Origin: an uncultured Bacteroidales bacterium
GTDB lineage: Bacteria > Bacteroidota > Bacteroidia > Bacteroidales > UBA932
Reading direction: 5' to 3'
Assembly: GCA_934675095.1 (NCBI GenBank)
Contig: CAKUPC010000002.1
Span: 124,001-188,000 of the forward strand
DNA length: 64,000 nt
Shown here: in pieces, positions 55,936 through 64,000 of the stretch
Numbering within the stretch: the first letter of the stretch is position 1
Layout: every line of letters begins with the position of its first letter
Program-made: the position numbers and the translations under genes
The notes under the pieces: model-generated
Seen by the model: the letters and a program-made list of their open reading frames with translations, nothing else
Databases searched by the model: none
What the model was told of the DNA's origin: nothing

Positions 55936-56940
55936 ATGAAGAATACGATTATCACCGTACTTGCCTCTCTGGCAGCACTTGTTTCCTGCTCGGTCTCTCC
56001 GGTTCCGCAGGCCGTAATTTTTGACACGGACATGGGAAATGATGTCGACGATGCCCTCGCGCTCGCCATGCTCCATCGTTATGCCGACGAGGGACGCGTC
56101 AAGCTTCTCGGGGTTATGATTAATAAGAACGAGCCGACTTCCGCCGAGTATATAGATATGGTGGACACTTATTATGGGTATGGCTCCGTTCCGATTGCCG
56201 TTGCGGAAAGACCGGCGGATTCGAGTGCGGACGGACGCAATGCGGACGGGCAGAACTTCGTTGAGGCCGTGGTGTCGAGATTTGACTTTCCTCGGAGCAT
56301 GGAGGATTATTCGTCTCTCCCGACCGCAGTGAGCCTTTACCGGCAGCTGCTTGCCGGACAGCCGGACCATTCGGTTACAATAATTTCCACCGGATTCTCG
56401 ACCAATCTTGCGGCTCTGCTTGTTTCTCCTGCGGATGACATTTCTCCGCTGGACGGGCGCGAATTGCTCTCAAATAAGGTGAAGCTCATTTCCGTGATGG
56501 CAGGCAATTTCCGTGAAGAGGTGCAGGACAAGTTTCCTGAATACAATGTGGTGAGAGACATCCCGTCCGCACGGAAATTCTTTGCCGAATGTCCGGTTCC
56601 GGTCGCCGTCTCCCCGTTCGAGCTCGGCTGGGAAATCTGCTATCCGGCCTCGTCAATCGAGTCCAATCTCGGCTATGACGCTCCAAACCCTGTCGTTGAG
56701 GCCTACAAGGTCTACCTCCCGATGCCCTATAACCGCCCGACCTGGGACCTCACCTCGGTTCTCTATGCTGTCGAAGGTGCAAAGTATTTCACCGGCCACG
56801 TCTCCGGCACCGTCTCGATAGACTCCGAAGGCTTCTCGACCTTCACCCCGTCCGCCTCCGGCCGCCACACCCTCCTCTCCGTCGCTCCCGAAGCACGTCA
56901 GCCCCTCCTCGACCGCCTCGTCGAGCTCACGACGAAATAG
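55936..56940 (+). CDS. Lipoprotein inosine-uridine nucleoside hydrolase
   Basis: A 334-residue enzyme that hydrolyses ribonucleosides to base and ribose. The metal-binding cluster is VIFDTDMGNDVDDALAL (Asp30 to Asp39), with later LGVMINKNEPT, IISTGFSTNLAAL and SVMAGNF. The lipobox ALVSC (Cys18) predicts export and anchoring, so it works outside the cytoplasm and could feed ribose to the adjacent permease and ribokinase. ATG 55936 begins the signal peptide. It has its own promoter after the operon terminator. Confidence 0.9.
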   Translation: MKNTIITVLASLAALVSCSVSPVPQAVIFDTDMGNDVDDALALAMLHRYADEGRVKLLGVMINKNEPTSAEYIDMVDTYYGYGSVPIAVAERPADSSADGRNADGQNFVEAVVSRFDFPRSMEDYSSLPTAVSLYRQLLAGQPDHSVTIISTGFSTNLAALLVSPADDISPLDGRELLSNKVKLISVMAGNFREEVQDKFPEYNVVRDIPSARKFFAECPVPVAVSPFELGWEICYPASSIESNLGYDAPNPVVEAYKVYLPMPYNRPTWDLTSVLYAVEGAKYFTGHVSGTVSIDSEGFSTFTPSASGRHTLLSVAPEARQPLLDRLVELTTK

Positions 56941-56955
56941 GCGATGCGGATTCCA

Positions 56956-57369
56956 CTATTTAGAATGTTGTGCAGCGTATTTCTCTTCTATTTTCTTGAG
57001 CAGTTCAGGCACTTTTGTCTCATATTGTTTGAAATGTTCGAGGTTCGTGTCCTTTACCCATAGTTGCCCTTCTCCGACATTTCCCCGGTGCTGTCCGGTT
57101 GAAAAGTATCGGTCATTCTTAACTTCGTCACTGGAAAGTACCCAGTAGCGAATGAGGTCTCTCCATACACCAATCCACACGAAAACATCGCAGCAACTGG
57201 GTTTGATTTGCTGAAAATTCATATCAAACCCTTTCTTGCTGTCGCTTGACAGCGCTTTCATAATCAGTGTGTCTCCGCTTCTCCTGTCAACTGCCCGTGA
57301 GGCCTTGACTTCAATTCGTATTCCATCGTACCAGAAATCATATTGCCCCTTATAAATTAGGGTCTTCAT
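56956..57369 (-). CDS. Putative small PD-(D/E)XK restriction endonuclease
   Basis: A 137-residue protein. Near the N-terminus, DFWYDGIRIEVKAS gives the D-(x)n-ExK core (Asp11 or Asp15, Glu20, Lys22). NFQQIKPSCCDVFVWIG then supplies the glutamine-containing helix and strand seen in several restriction nucleases. The C-terminal WVKDTNLEHF may contact DNA. The gene overlaps the middle gene by 20 bases and is AT-rich like the methyltransferase, so the three form one module. It is small for a type II enzyme and may need the middle protein as a subunit. Confidence 0.7.
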   Translation of the reverse strand: MKTLIYKGQYDFWYDGIRIEVKASRAVDRRSGDTLIMKALSSDSKKGFDMNFQQIKPSCCDVFVWIGVWRDLIRYWVLSSDEVKNDRYFSTGQHRGNVGEGQLWVKDTNLEHFKQYETKVPELLKKIEEKYAAQHSK

Positions 57370-57682
57370 GCGTTGACGGATGTTTAAGCTCGGGAATAAG
57401 AATGTTCAGATGCTGTTGCGCCCATGTTTCGCCAAATGTTCTGGGCGCAGTTATCTCAAATATATGCAGATATTTGTTTCTGTTGAGGTAATTGTTCCTT
57501 ATTTCGAGATAGTCATCAAGCGTGATTGCTTTCTCGGCAATAAGATGTGAGATAATATATTCAAATTTGTTGAACGGATAAACAGAATACAACTTGTCCA
57601 AGGCCTCGTCTGACAAAGCGGACGCCGTACCTTGTGGCAATTTCCCGATTTGATTGTGAAGTTCATCTATCAGAATTTCCAT
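57350..57682 (-). CDS. Middle protein of the restriction module, unknown
   Basis: A 110-residue soluble helical protein (start ATG 57682; a TTG six bases earlier is possible). I do not recognise a family. FNKFEYIISHLIAEKAIT and EIRNNYLNRNKYLHIFEI look like a helical DNA- or protein-binding domain. It overlaps the methyltransferase end by 20 bases and the nuclease start by 20 bases, which points to translational coupling and to a part in the same system, such as a specificity or nuclease subunit. Confidence 0.65.
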   Translation of the reverse strand: MEILIDELHNQIGKLPQGTASALSDEALDKLYSVYPFNKFEYIISHLIAEKAITLDDYLEIRNNYLNRNKYLHIFEITAPRTFGETWAQQHLNILIPELKHPSTHEDPNL

Positions 57683-59399
57683 TGACAAATGATTTGATGT
57701 GGTTTATTTCTTCTTTCTTAAATCCATAAATAGAGAATATCTCCCTGTTGATTTCTTTTATAGCCAATTCTCTGTTTTCAGGAATGTTATCTATCAATTT
57801 CATTATGTTCCTGTCCTGTTCTTCGCTTATCTTCGGAAAAGGGAGACATTCAAGGTTTCCCTTAAGAATCTTTATGTCGGCAAATCGCTTGGAATAATAG
57901 AATGAGAACAGTTCTGAATTCAGAAATGCCATGACTGTCTTTGCAGTCATTCCTTGTACATCGGGAATCAATATGTTCGCACTGTTCAGAAACAGGCGCT
58001 GCCGGTTGTCGTATGCGAAACATAAAGACTTGGAGATGAACTTATACACGAGCTTTTCCGAACACCTGTACAATTCCTCTTTTGCACACTGCTGCAATTG
58101 CGAACGGTCAAACAATATGAAATTCGATGGCTCTCCAATCGTGAACGGGGTTATGTCTTTCCCGGTGTAAATGGCCTCTCCGCCGACAAAAGGCTCTTTT
58201 TTCAGTTTTTGTTTGTTATCTCCCGTCACAATTCCAAGTGCCCAAGCACTGTGTGACAGGTCATCGTTGCGTTTCTCTTCAATCTTTCTGATTATGCTGT
58301 CATCGAATGAACTGTTCAGAGATATTTCGGCTTGGTCTGATATTTCCTTTATTTCCACTTCGGTTTTTTCGTCATTCTTGCAGACTGTATATCTCTGTCC
58401 ATTCATAGGACGCGTTTTCTGCACCCTTATGCTGAAAAAGTCAGTAAAAACGCCATTGAATCTTTCCTGATATAAACAAATTTCACTGATTGATGTGTTT
58501 TTTAGGATATATCTCCTTATGTCATTGTGTGCCTTTATCTTGAGGATGGAGGACGGCATCAGAAAGTTCAGACTCCCATTGTCTTTCAGAAATTGAACGG
58601 ACTTCTCCAGAAACAGCGAGGAGCGTTCTCCGGATTTCACGGTTGCGGATTCGTATTTACATAGTCTTGAGACTCCCCACGGTGGATTGGTGTATATATA
58701 GTCAAACTTGAGTCCATCCAGCGGATTGTCTTGCTGGATGGACGAAGTTTTAAGGTAATCTACATGATATATATGGGGGTAAGTGAAGTCGTCCTGATAT
58801 TTTGCAATCAGATTGGCCTTGCATATCATGACTGCGATTTCATCCGAATCCACGCCATATAGCTGAGCCAAAGATTTCGCCCCGACATTGAGCAGGAATG
58901 CTCCGCCTCCGCAGCATGGATCCAAAAATGTCTGTCCGGGCATGAACTCAATTCCCGAGAGCATTTTCTGTACGATTCCCTGCCCCGTATAGTATTGTCC
59001 GTTGATGTTTCTGTCACCTTCCGGGAGTTGTGACTGATATATATATCCAAGCCAGTCATGCCCGTCATCATTCATGGCATCTTCAGGGGCATGAAGTTCG
59101 ATGAGCCTGCAATCCTTGTATTCTCTGATAAATTTGCCGACATTCGGGTTGTCTTTCCTTACTTTGTTCAGTTTTGCTCTGCACAGCGAATACATTACGT
59201 CTTTCAGTTCTCCGCAACAATTGCTGACCTCAAGAGTCAGCGGCTCCAGACCGGACGATACAATATATGCGTCAGGCACAATCTTTTTTTTAGACCTGCT
59301 TTTATTTGCCCTTGATTTGAGGCGTTCAGAATCCGCAGTGTTGAGTTTTGCCCAATTGCGTTGGGTCGCTGATGATATGAGGGGTGACGCAGGAGTCAT
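57663..59399 (-). CDS. N6-adenine DNA methyltransferase, TaqI type
   Basis: A 578-residue gamma-class amino-methyltransferase. Motif X region GQYYTGQGIV (134-143), motif I FLDPCCGGGAFLLNV (158-172), motif IV TNPPW (237-241) and the C-terminal TaqI-like recognition domain with YTGKDITPF and NSANILIPD. It modifies adenine in the recognition site to protect host DNA. The N-terminus is long and basic. Overlapping small genes downstream supply the nuclease. A -7 box TAACTTTG lies at 59429-59422 (minus). Base composition is AT-rich against both neighbours, which suggests horizontal gain. Confidence 0.88.
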   Translation of the reverse strand: MTPASPLISSATQRNWAKLNTADSERLKSRANKSRSKKKIVPDAYIVSSGLEPLTLEVSNCCGELKDVMYSLCRAKLNKVRKDNPNVGKFIREYKDCRLIELHAPEDAMNDDGHDWLGYIYQSQLPEGDRNINGQYYTGQGIVQKMLSGIEFMPGQTFLDPCCGGGAFLLNVGAKSLAQLYGVDSDEIAVMICKANLIAKYQDDFTYPHIYHVDYLKTSSIQQDNPLDGLKFDYIYTNPPWGVSRLCKYESATVKSGERSSLFLEKSVQFLKDNGSLNFLMPSSILKIKAHNDIRRYILKNTSISEICLYQERFNGVFTDFFSIRVQKTRPMNGQRYTVCKNDEKTEVEIKEISDQAEISLNSSFDDSIIRKIEEKRNDDLSHSAWALGIVTGDNKQKLKKEPFVGGEAIYTGKDITPFTIGEPSNFILFDRSQLQQCAKEELYRCSEKLVYKFISKSLCFAYDNRQRLFLNSANILIPDVQGMTAKTVMAFLNSELFSFYYSKRFADIKILKGNLECLPFPKISEEQDRNIMKLIDNIPENRELAIKEINREIFSIYGFKKEEINHIKSFVNGNSDR

Positions 59400-59421
59400 A
59401 AATTTCGAGTTTCGTTTCTTG

Positions 59422-59429
59422 CAAAGTTA
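59422..59429 (-). promoter_or_regulatory. -7 box of the restriction-modification operon
   Basis: TAACTTTG on the minus strand, 22 bases ahead of the methyltransferase start, between it and a 50-residue upstream frame. No good -33 element. Confidence 0.5.
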
Positions 59430-59459
59430 ATAAAAATATGCGATGCCTATACCAGACAG

Positions 59460-59612
59460 TTATTTGGCTTCATTACCGAGCGCGAACAAAGTTTTTATAT
59501 AGTCATCAATTTCCCAGATTTCATATTTGTTGAATGCCTCCTCCAGGAACTTCTTCAGAAGCGACTTCCTTTTGCTTAGTTCGGACATTTCCTTCTGCTC
59601 GGCAGTTTTCAT
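59460..59612 (-). CDS. Putative 50-residue helical protein upstream of the methyltransferase
   Basis: A short frame with ATG at 59612 and TAA at 59460. It codes a charged, helix-prone 50-residue protein: MKTAEQKEMSELSKRKSLLK at the start, then KKFLEEAFNKYEIWEIDDY and a short tail. No signal peptide and no recognised helix-turn-helix. It lies 60 bases upstream of the methyltransferase, in the place where controller proteins of restriction systems often sit, but it does not look like the known C proteins. It may be an independent small gene. Confidence 0.5.
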   Translation of the reverse strand: MKTAEQKEMSELSKRKSLLKKFLEEAFNKYEIWEIDDYIKTLFALGNEAK

Positions 59613-59775
59613 TTCTTTCGTATTTTATTTGGCTGCAATATTAAGCAGAAAAGTCTGAAATAAAGCTCAATCAAAAAAAAGAAATATGAAAAAATTTCTC
59701 TTTTTTGAAATCAATGATTTTTTCTTTAGGTGTCGGAATCACGGAAAATATCATTGGCAACATAACAAAAACAAT

Positions 59776-59810
59776 AAGAGACAGTCTGCGATGATTACAG
59801 ACTGCCTCTT
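59776..59810 (-). terminator. Terminator after nagB
   Basis: AAGAG-A-CAGTCTG (59776-59788) pairs with CAGACTG-C-CTCTT (59798-59810) around a nine-base loop, with one mismatched pair in the stem. On the minus strand it follows the nagB stop by 20 bases and leads into a T-rich stretch. Confidence 0.7.
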
Positions 59811-59830
59811 TCTTGTTGCGAACTTATTAC

Positions 59831-60622
59831 TTACAGGTTCTCCCTCTCGATGTCCTTGAAGTATTTATAGGTGTCCAGCATCAGGCAGCCGGCGGCAAGC
59901 TCGTCGCATACGACGATGCCGTGGCGGTGGTTCTGGAGGGCAGAGAGCGTGCAGGTGTGGGAATATGCGCCCTCGACAGCCTGCTGCACGGCGCGTGCCT
60001 TCTTGTGGCCGAACGCGAGCACGAGAACTTCCTTGGAATCCATGACCGTGCCGACTCCCACCGTGAGGGCGAGTGCCGGAACCTTGTTCATGTCGCCGTC
60101 GAAGAAGCGGGCGTTGACAACCCTCGTGTCGTAGGTGAGGGTCTTGACGCGCGTGCGGGAAACGAGGGACGAGAACGGCTCGTTGAAGGCGAGGTGACCG
60201 TCCTCGCCGACGCCGCCCATGAAGAGGTCGATTCCGCCGGCGGCCTTGATGCGCTCCTCGTATGCCGCGCACTCAGCCTCAAGGTCCGGAGCGTTTCCGT
60301 TGAGGATGTTGATGTTCTCCTTAGGAACATCGACATGGTCGAAGAAATTGTGGGCCATGAAACTGTGGTAGCTCTCCGGGTGAGACTCCGGCAGCCCTAC
60401 GTACTCGTCCATGTTGAACGTAATCACATTCTTGAATGAAATCTCGCCGGCCTTGTTCATGCGGATAAGCTCCCTGTAGGTGCTGAGCGGAGTTGAACCC
60501 GTAGGCAGACCCAGTACGAATGGCTTGTCCGTCACAGCGGCCTTGGCCTTGATTTTTGCCACAATGTACCGCGCAGCCCAAACAGAACCCTGCGCATCAG
60601 TATTTTCAATTATAACTCTCAT
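59831..60622 (-). CDS. nagB: Glucosamine-6-phosphate deaminase
   Basis: A 263-residue NagB, which converts glucosamine 6-phosphate to fructose 6-phosphate and ammonia. All catalytic residues are present at E. coli positions: Asp72 (NMDEYVG), Asp141 and His143 ([10 protein letters not shown]) and Glu148 (FNEPF). It is two bases after the fused NagB-like/deacetylase gene, so both are one transcript for amino-sugar use or recycling. Confidence 0.97.
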   Translation of the reverse strand: MRVIIENTDAQGSVWAARYIVAKIKAKAAVTDKPFVLGLPTGSTPLSTYRELIRMNKAGEISFKNVITFNMDEYVGLPESHPESYHSFMAHNFFDHVDVPKENINILNGNAPDLEAECAAYEERIKAAGGIDLFMGGVGEDGHLAFNEPFSSLVSRTRVKTLTYDTRVVNARFFDGDMNKVPALALTVGVGTVMDSKEVLVLAFGHKKARAVQQAVEGAYSHTCTLSALQNHRHGIVVCDELAAGCLMLDTYKYFKDIERENL

Positions 60623-60624
60623 AT

Positions 60625-62538
60625 TTAAAACAACTTAACAAAAACCTCAATCGCCTGATACTCAGCCATACCCATTTCGTCATAAAGCCTTGCGGTATTC
60701 TGCGTCCGCTCCTCGGCCCTCTGCCAGAACTCGCGGCTGTCCTCTCCCGGGAACGGGACGATGTCCTTCTGGCTGAGATGCCTGTAAATAGCGTGCCTCT
60801 TCATGATGAGCTCGTCCGGGCTGAGCGGAACCGCCATATCCACGCGGCCGAGTTCCCACTCCATCCATGCGCCCCTGTAGAGCCATACATGGCAGTGAGC
60901 AAGCCACTCCTCGCCCTCGCACTGGTGCAGCGCCTCAAGCACCGCCTCCGTGCACACCCTGTGGGTCCCGTGCGGATCGGCGAGGTCGCCTGCGACATAA
61001 ATCTGGTCAGGCTGAACCTTGTGGAGAAGATCGAGTATGATGTCGATGTCTTTCTGCGTCCTCTCGCCCTTCTTGATTCCGCCGGTCTCATAGAACGGGA
61101 GATTGAGGAAGTGCGCGTTGGTGTCGGCGTTCAGGCCGAAAGAGCGGACGGCGGCGCGTGCCTCGGAACGGCGGATAGCTGCCTTGATGTTCAGAAGCTC
61201 GCGCGGCTCCGGCTCTCCCGGACGCTTCGTGGCGATGATTGCCTTCACCTTCTCGAAATCGTCTCCGTAGCCAAGCTCGTGAATTGCGTCCATGTGCTGA
61301 AGAACCACGTCGTCGTGAACCGCAACGTTGCCGGAAGTCTCGTAGGCCACGTGCACGTCATGTCCCTGCTGCACGAGACGGATGAATGTTCCTCCCATCG
61401 AAATCACGTCGTCGTCAGGGTGCGGCGAGAAAATTATGACCTTCTTAGGGAACGGGGTCGAAGCCACCGGCCTCGTGCTGTCATCCGCGTTCGGCTTTCC
61501 GCCCGGCCATCCCGTAATCGTATGCTGGAGGTCGTTGAACACGTCTATGTTAATCTTGTCGAACGGTCCCTTGAGTTCGAGGAGCTCGCCGAGGGAATTG
61601 TCGAGATAGTCCTTGTGCGTGAGCTTTAGGATAGGCTTGTGAACCTGTCCGCAGAGCCATACGACCGCTTTCCTTATGAACTTCGGAGTCCAGTCGCACG
61701 GGCCCACGAGCCATGGGGCCACAAAGCGCGTGAGGTTCGCCGAAGAGTTCGCGTCCGTGTAGAACGTCACGTCGTCGTGCCTCTGGAGAAGAGATGCCGG
61801 GCATGAATTGTCCATCTCGCCCTCTACGATGCTGTGAACGGCCGCGGCCTTGTCCTCGCCCCACGCCATCAGTATAATCTTCTTCGCGGAAAGCATCGTG
61901 CTTATGCCTATCGTCACTGCTGTCTTTGGCGTGAGATCGACATTGCCCTTGAAGTTCTTTGCCTGACGGTTGCGTGACTTGTATCCGAGCAGGACAACCC
62001 TCGTGCGGCTCTTGTCTGAAGACCCCGCCTCGTTGAAGCCGACCTGGCCATGCTCCCCAATGCCCATCACAAGAATGTCGAGGTTTCTCGCAAGTCTGTC
62101 ATATTCAGCGCAATACGCTCCGATTCTGTCCCGCGTCACCGTCCCGTCAGGGCAGTGGATGTTCTTTTCCTGAAAATCGGCGAGGTTGATGAGTTCGTCG
62201 TGGAGGAAATTGTTGCGGCTTGTCTTTTCAATTCCGGTGCACGGATAGTACTCGTCCGTGCTGAAAACCTCCACGTCCCTGAATGAAACAAATCCTTTGG
62301 CCTGCCTTTCCGCGAGAATCTTGAAGAGGGTTCTCGGAGACGAGCCTGTGCTGAGTCCGAGCCTGAGCTTTCCGCCGTTCGCCTTTATCGCATCGACAAT
62401 CACGTCCGCAATGGCCTCGCTCGCGTCCGTCTGCTCCTCAAAAACGTTCGTAGGAATTTTTTCGTAACTGTGGAGCACGTCCTCCGGTATGCTTTCCGGA
62501 ATCAGTCCCCCGTCCTTTGGAAGAGAAAAGTGTGACAT
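60625..62538 (-). CDS. Degenerate NagB domain fused to PIG-L/LmbE deacetylase
   Basis: A 637-residue two-domain protein. Residues 1-270 are NagB-like: [24 protein letters not shown], and [15 protein letters not shown]. In that last motif the catalytic Asp and His of NagB (GEDGH) are His163 and Gln165, so deaminase activity is doubtful. Residues about 363-637 are a PIG-L/LmbE zinc deacetylase with [13 protein letters not shown] (371-383) and a later DPHGTHR motif. This fusion is known in Bacteroidetes, often called glucosamine-6-phosphate deaminase-like protein. The likely task is N-acetyl removal from an amino-sugar substrate, with the first domain as binder or regulator. Confidence 0.88.
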   Translation of the reverse strand: MSHFSLPKDGGLIPESIPEDVLHSYEKIPTNVFEEQTDASEAIADVIVDAIKANGGKLRLGLSTGSSPRTLFKILAERQAKGFVSFRDVEVFSTDEYYPCTGIEKTSRNNFLHDELINLADFQEKNIHCPDGTVTRDRIGAYCAEYDRLARNLDILVMGIGEHGQVGFNEAGSSDKSRTRVVLLGYKSRNRQAKNFKGNVDLTPKTAVTIGISTMLSAKKIILMAWGEDKAAAVHSIVEGEMDNSCPASLLQRHDDVTFYTDANSSANLTRFVAPWLVGPCDWTPKFIRKAVVWLCGQVHKPILKLTHKDYLDNSLGELLELKGPFDKINIDVFNDLQHTITGWPGGKPNADDSTRPVASTPFPKKVIIFSPHPDDDVISMGGTFIRLVQQGHDVHVAYETSGNVAVHDDVVLQHMDAIHELGYGDDFEKVKAIIATKRPGEPEPRELLNIKAAIRRSEARAAVRSFGLNADTNAHFLNLPFYETGGIKKGERTQKDIDIILDLLHKVQPDQIYVAGDLADPHGTHRVCTEAVLEALHQCEGEEWLAHCHVWLYRGAWMEWELGRVDMAVPLSPDELIMKRHAIYRHLSQKDIVPFPGEDSREFWQRAEERTQNTARLYDEMGMAEYQAIEVFVKLF

Positions 62539-62574
62539 ATTATTAAAATATATTAAAAACTTCTAAGCGAATTG

Positions 62575-62582
62575 CAAAATTA
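62575..62582 (-). promoter_or_regulatory. -7 box of the nagB operon
   Basis: TAATTTTG on the minus strand (62582-62575), 36 bases ahead of the fused gene start. The -33 region is weak. Confidence 0.4.
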
Positions 62583-62663
62583 CAAAATATTGTCGAAGAA
62601 TGAATGTGTCGAAACCTGAAAATGCGAAATTGACATTCATTTTTATGCGTGCTGAAATTTTCG

Positions 62664-62671
62664 TAAATTTG
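62664..62671 (+). promoter_or_regulatory. -7 box of sufB
   Basis: TAAATTTG at 62664-62671. The expected transcription start, near 62677, leaves almost no leader before ATG 62680 or 62689. -33 is only T-rich. Confidence 0.5.
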
Positions 62672-62679
62672 CGGAATAT

Positions 62680-64000
62680 ATGAGATATATGGACGAAAGG
62701 AACATAGAAGAGAGGAATATAATAGAAGACATCGCCGGGAAGGAATATGAACACGGCTTCGTGACGGACCTTGAGCAGGAGTTTATTCCCAAGGGTCTGA
62801 ACGAGGACATCATACGCCTTATTTCCGCGAAGAAGGGGGAGCCCCGGTGGCTGCTGGACTTCCGTCTCGACGCCTTCCGCAAATGGCAGGGGATGACGGC
62901 GCCGAAATGGGGGCATCTGAACATCCCGGAGATTGATTTTCAGGATATTATATACTATGCTGCGCCGAAGAAGGACAGCGACCGCCCGAAGGAGATTGAC
63001 CCCGAACTCGAGAAGACTTTCGACAAGCTGGGAATACCTCTCCACGAACGTGAGACCCTCGCGGGCGTGGCCGTCGATGCGGTCTTTGACTCTGTTTCGG
63101 TGAAGACGACCTTCCGTGCGGCCCTTGAGGAGAAGGGAATCATCTTCTGCTCGTTTTCGGAGGCCGTGCGCGAGCATCCGGACCTTGTGCGGAAATATCT
63201 TGCCACCGTCGTGCCTTCGGGGGACAACTTCTACGCGGCGCTCAACTCGGCCGTGTTCAGCGACGGCTCGTTCTGCTACATTCCTAAGGGGGTGCGCTGC
63301 CCGATGGAGCTCTCCAGCTACTTCCGCATCAACGCGAAGGGCACGGGACAGTTCGAGCGCACGCTCATAGTCGCCGACGAGGGCTCGTATGTCAGCTACA
63401 TGGAGGGCTGCACCGCCCCGATGCGCGACGAAAACCAGCTGCACGCGGCGGTGGTGGAAATCATCGTCGAGAAGGACGCGGACGTGAAGTATTCGACGGT
63501 TCAGAACTGGTATCCGGGCGATGCCGATGGCCGTGGCGGAATCTTCAACTTCGTGACTAAGAGGGGAATATGCAAGGGGAGCGGAAGCCACCTGTCGTGG
63601 ACTCAGGTCGAGACCGGTTCCGCAATCACCTGGAAATATCCTTCGACCATTCTGAAGGGCGACAACTCCTCCTCGGAGTTCTATTCAGTGGCCGTCACCA
63701 ACAACTTCCAGCAGGCGGACACCGGAACCAAGATGATACACATCGGACGCAACACCCGCAGCCGCATCGTCAGCAAGGGTATATCCGCCGGGCACAGCCA
63801 GAACAGCTACCGCGGTCTCGTGAAGATGCTCCCGGGGGCGGACAACGCGAGGAACTACTCCCAGTGCGACAGCCTTCTGATAGGCTCGCGCTGCGGTGCG
63901 CACACTTTCCCGGACATTCAGAACGCCAACCCCACGGCCGTAGTGGAACACGAGGCTACGACCTCGAAAATCAGCGAGGATCAGCTGTTCTACTGCAACC
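62680..64000 (+). CDS. sufB: Fe-S cluster assembly protein SufB, 5' part
   Basis: The frame is open from ATG 62680 to the right edge, 440 codons, and runs out of the window. It is SufB of the SufBCD scaffold complex that builds Fe-S clusters: [94 protein letters not shown] and [20 protein letters not shown], the last holding the Glu of the SufB core. The family is 470-480 residues, so about 40 codons are missing. ATG 62689 is an equally possible start. Confidence 0.95.
   Translation, partial: MRYMDERNIEERNIIEDIAGKEYEHGFVTDLEQEFIPKGLNEDIIRLISAKKGEPRWLLDFRLDAFRKWQGMTAPKWGHLNIPEIDFQDIIYYAAPKKDSDRPKEIDPELEKTFDKLGIPLHERETLAGVAVDAVFDSVSVKTTFRAALEEKGIIFCSFSEAVREHPDLVRKYLATVVPSGDNFYAALNSAVFSDGSFCYIPKGVRCPMELSSYFRINAKGTGQFERTLIVADEGSYVSYMEGCTAPMRDENQLHAAVVEIIVEKDADVKYSTVQNWYPGDADGRGGIFNFVTKRGICKGSGSHLSWTQVETGSAITWKYPSTILKGDNSSSEFYSVAVTNNFQQADTGTKMIHIGRNTRSRIVSKGISAGHSQNSYRGLVKMLPGADNARNYSQCDSLLIGSRCGAHTFPDIQNANPTAVVEHEATTSKISEDQLFYCN

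Noticed and set aside
62563..63591. Long open frame on the minus strand at the right end
   Set aside because: It is antisense to sufB, whose plus frame carries unmistakable SufB motifs and runs off the window edge.

Overview
The window is chromosomal DNA from a member of the Bacteroidales. It carries SusC/SusD, fimbrillins, DUF4270, DUF4294 and DUF3098 proteins, BACON/FISUMP lipoproteins, a stand-alone GT5 starch-synthase-like protein, and many promoters of the phylum type (TAnnTTTG at -7, often TTG/TTTG about 19-20 bases upstream). The genus cannot be fixed from sequence alone. No rRNA, tRNA, CRISPR array, integrase or intact insertion sequence was seen.

Layout. 1-3.4 kb: end of pheS, a broken Rpn-type nuclease, a small lipoprotein, a TM2/DUF2752 pair and a YtxH/holin-like three-gene envelope cassette. 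3.5-9.8 kb: a five-gene minus-strand fimbrillin operon (barrel lipoprotein, minor-fimbrillin-like protein, GLUG fimbrillin, two fimbrillins). 10-14.5 kb: two membrane-embedded AraC-type regulators around a GH97 (SusB-like) glucosidase, with a perfect 22-bp inverted repeat enclosing a promoter box. 14.7-15.8 kb: a BACON/FISUMP lipoprotein. 15.9-19.8 kb and 30.8-41.4 kb: the S10-spc-alpha ribosomal cluster, cut into two blocks. Block one is rplC-rplD-rplW-rplB-rpsS-rplV-rpsC and ends at a terminator. Block two runs from rplP to rplQ, including secY, map, infA, rpmJ and rpoA. rpsJ is not next to rplC. The 11 kb between the blocks holds ordinary envelope and metabolic genes (uvrC, pnuC, acpP, DUF4270, GT5, ftsX, uppP, lpxH-like).

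41.5-57 kb: an AAA-ATPase/PD-(D/E)XK protein, then a ribose/nucleoside utilisation locus. It has a divergent LacI regulator, ribokinase, a GRP-family sugar transporter, two clan GH-A hydrolases flanking susC/susD, a BACON/FISUMP lipoprotein and a lipoprotein nucleoside hydrolase. The picture is of nucleoside or riboside capture at the surface, cleavage to ribose, import and phosphorylation. The first hydrolase is split between signal peptide and enzyme by a run of eight G, which may be phase variation or a sequencing error. 57-59.6 kb: an AT-rich, overlapping three-gene restriction-modification system. 59.8-62.5 kb: nagB and a fused degenerate-NagB/PIG-L deacetylase, two bases apart. 62.7 kb to the end: sufB, running off the window.

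The items most worth follow-up are the G8 frameshift in the ribose/nucleoside locus, the compact restriction system, the 22-bp inverted repeat around a promoter, the split ribosomal cluster, and a nearly identical translation-start cassette shared by rplD, rplR and rpmD.
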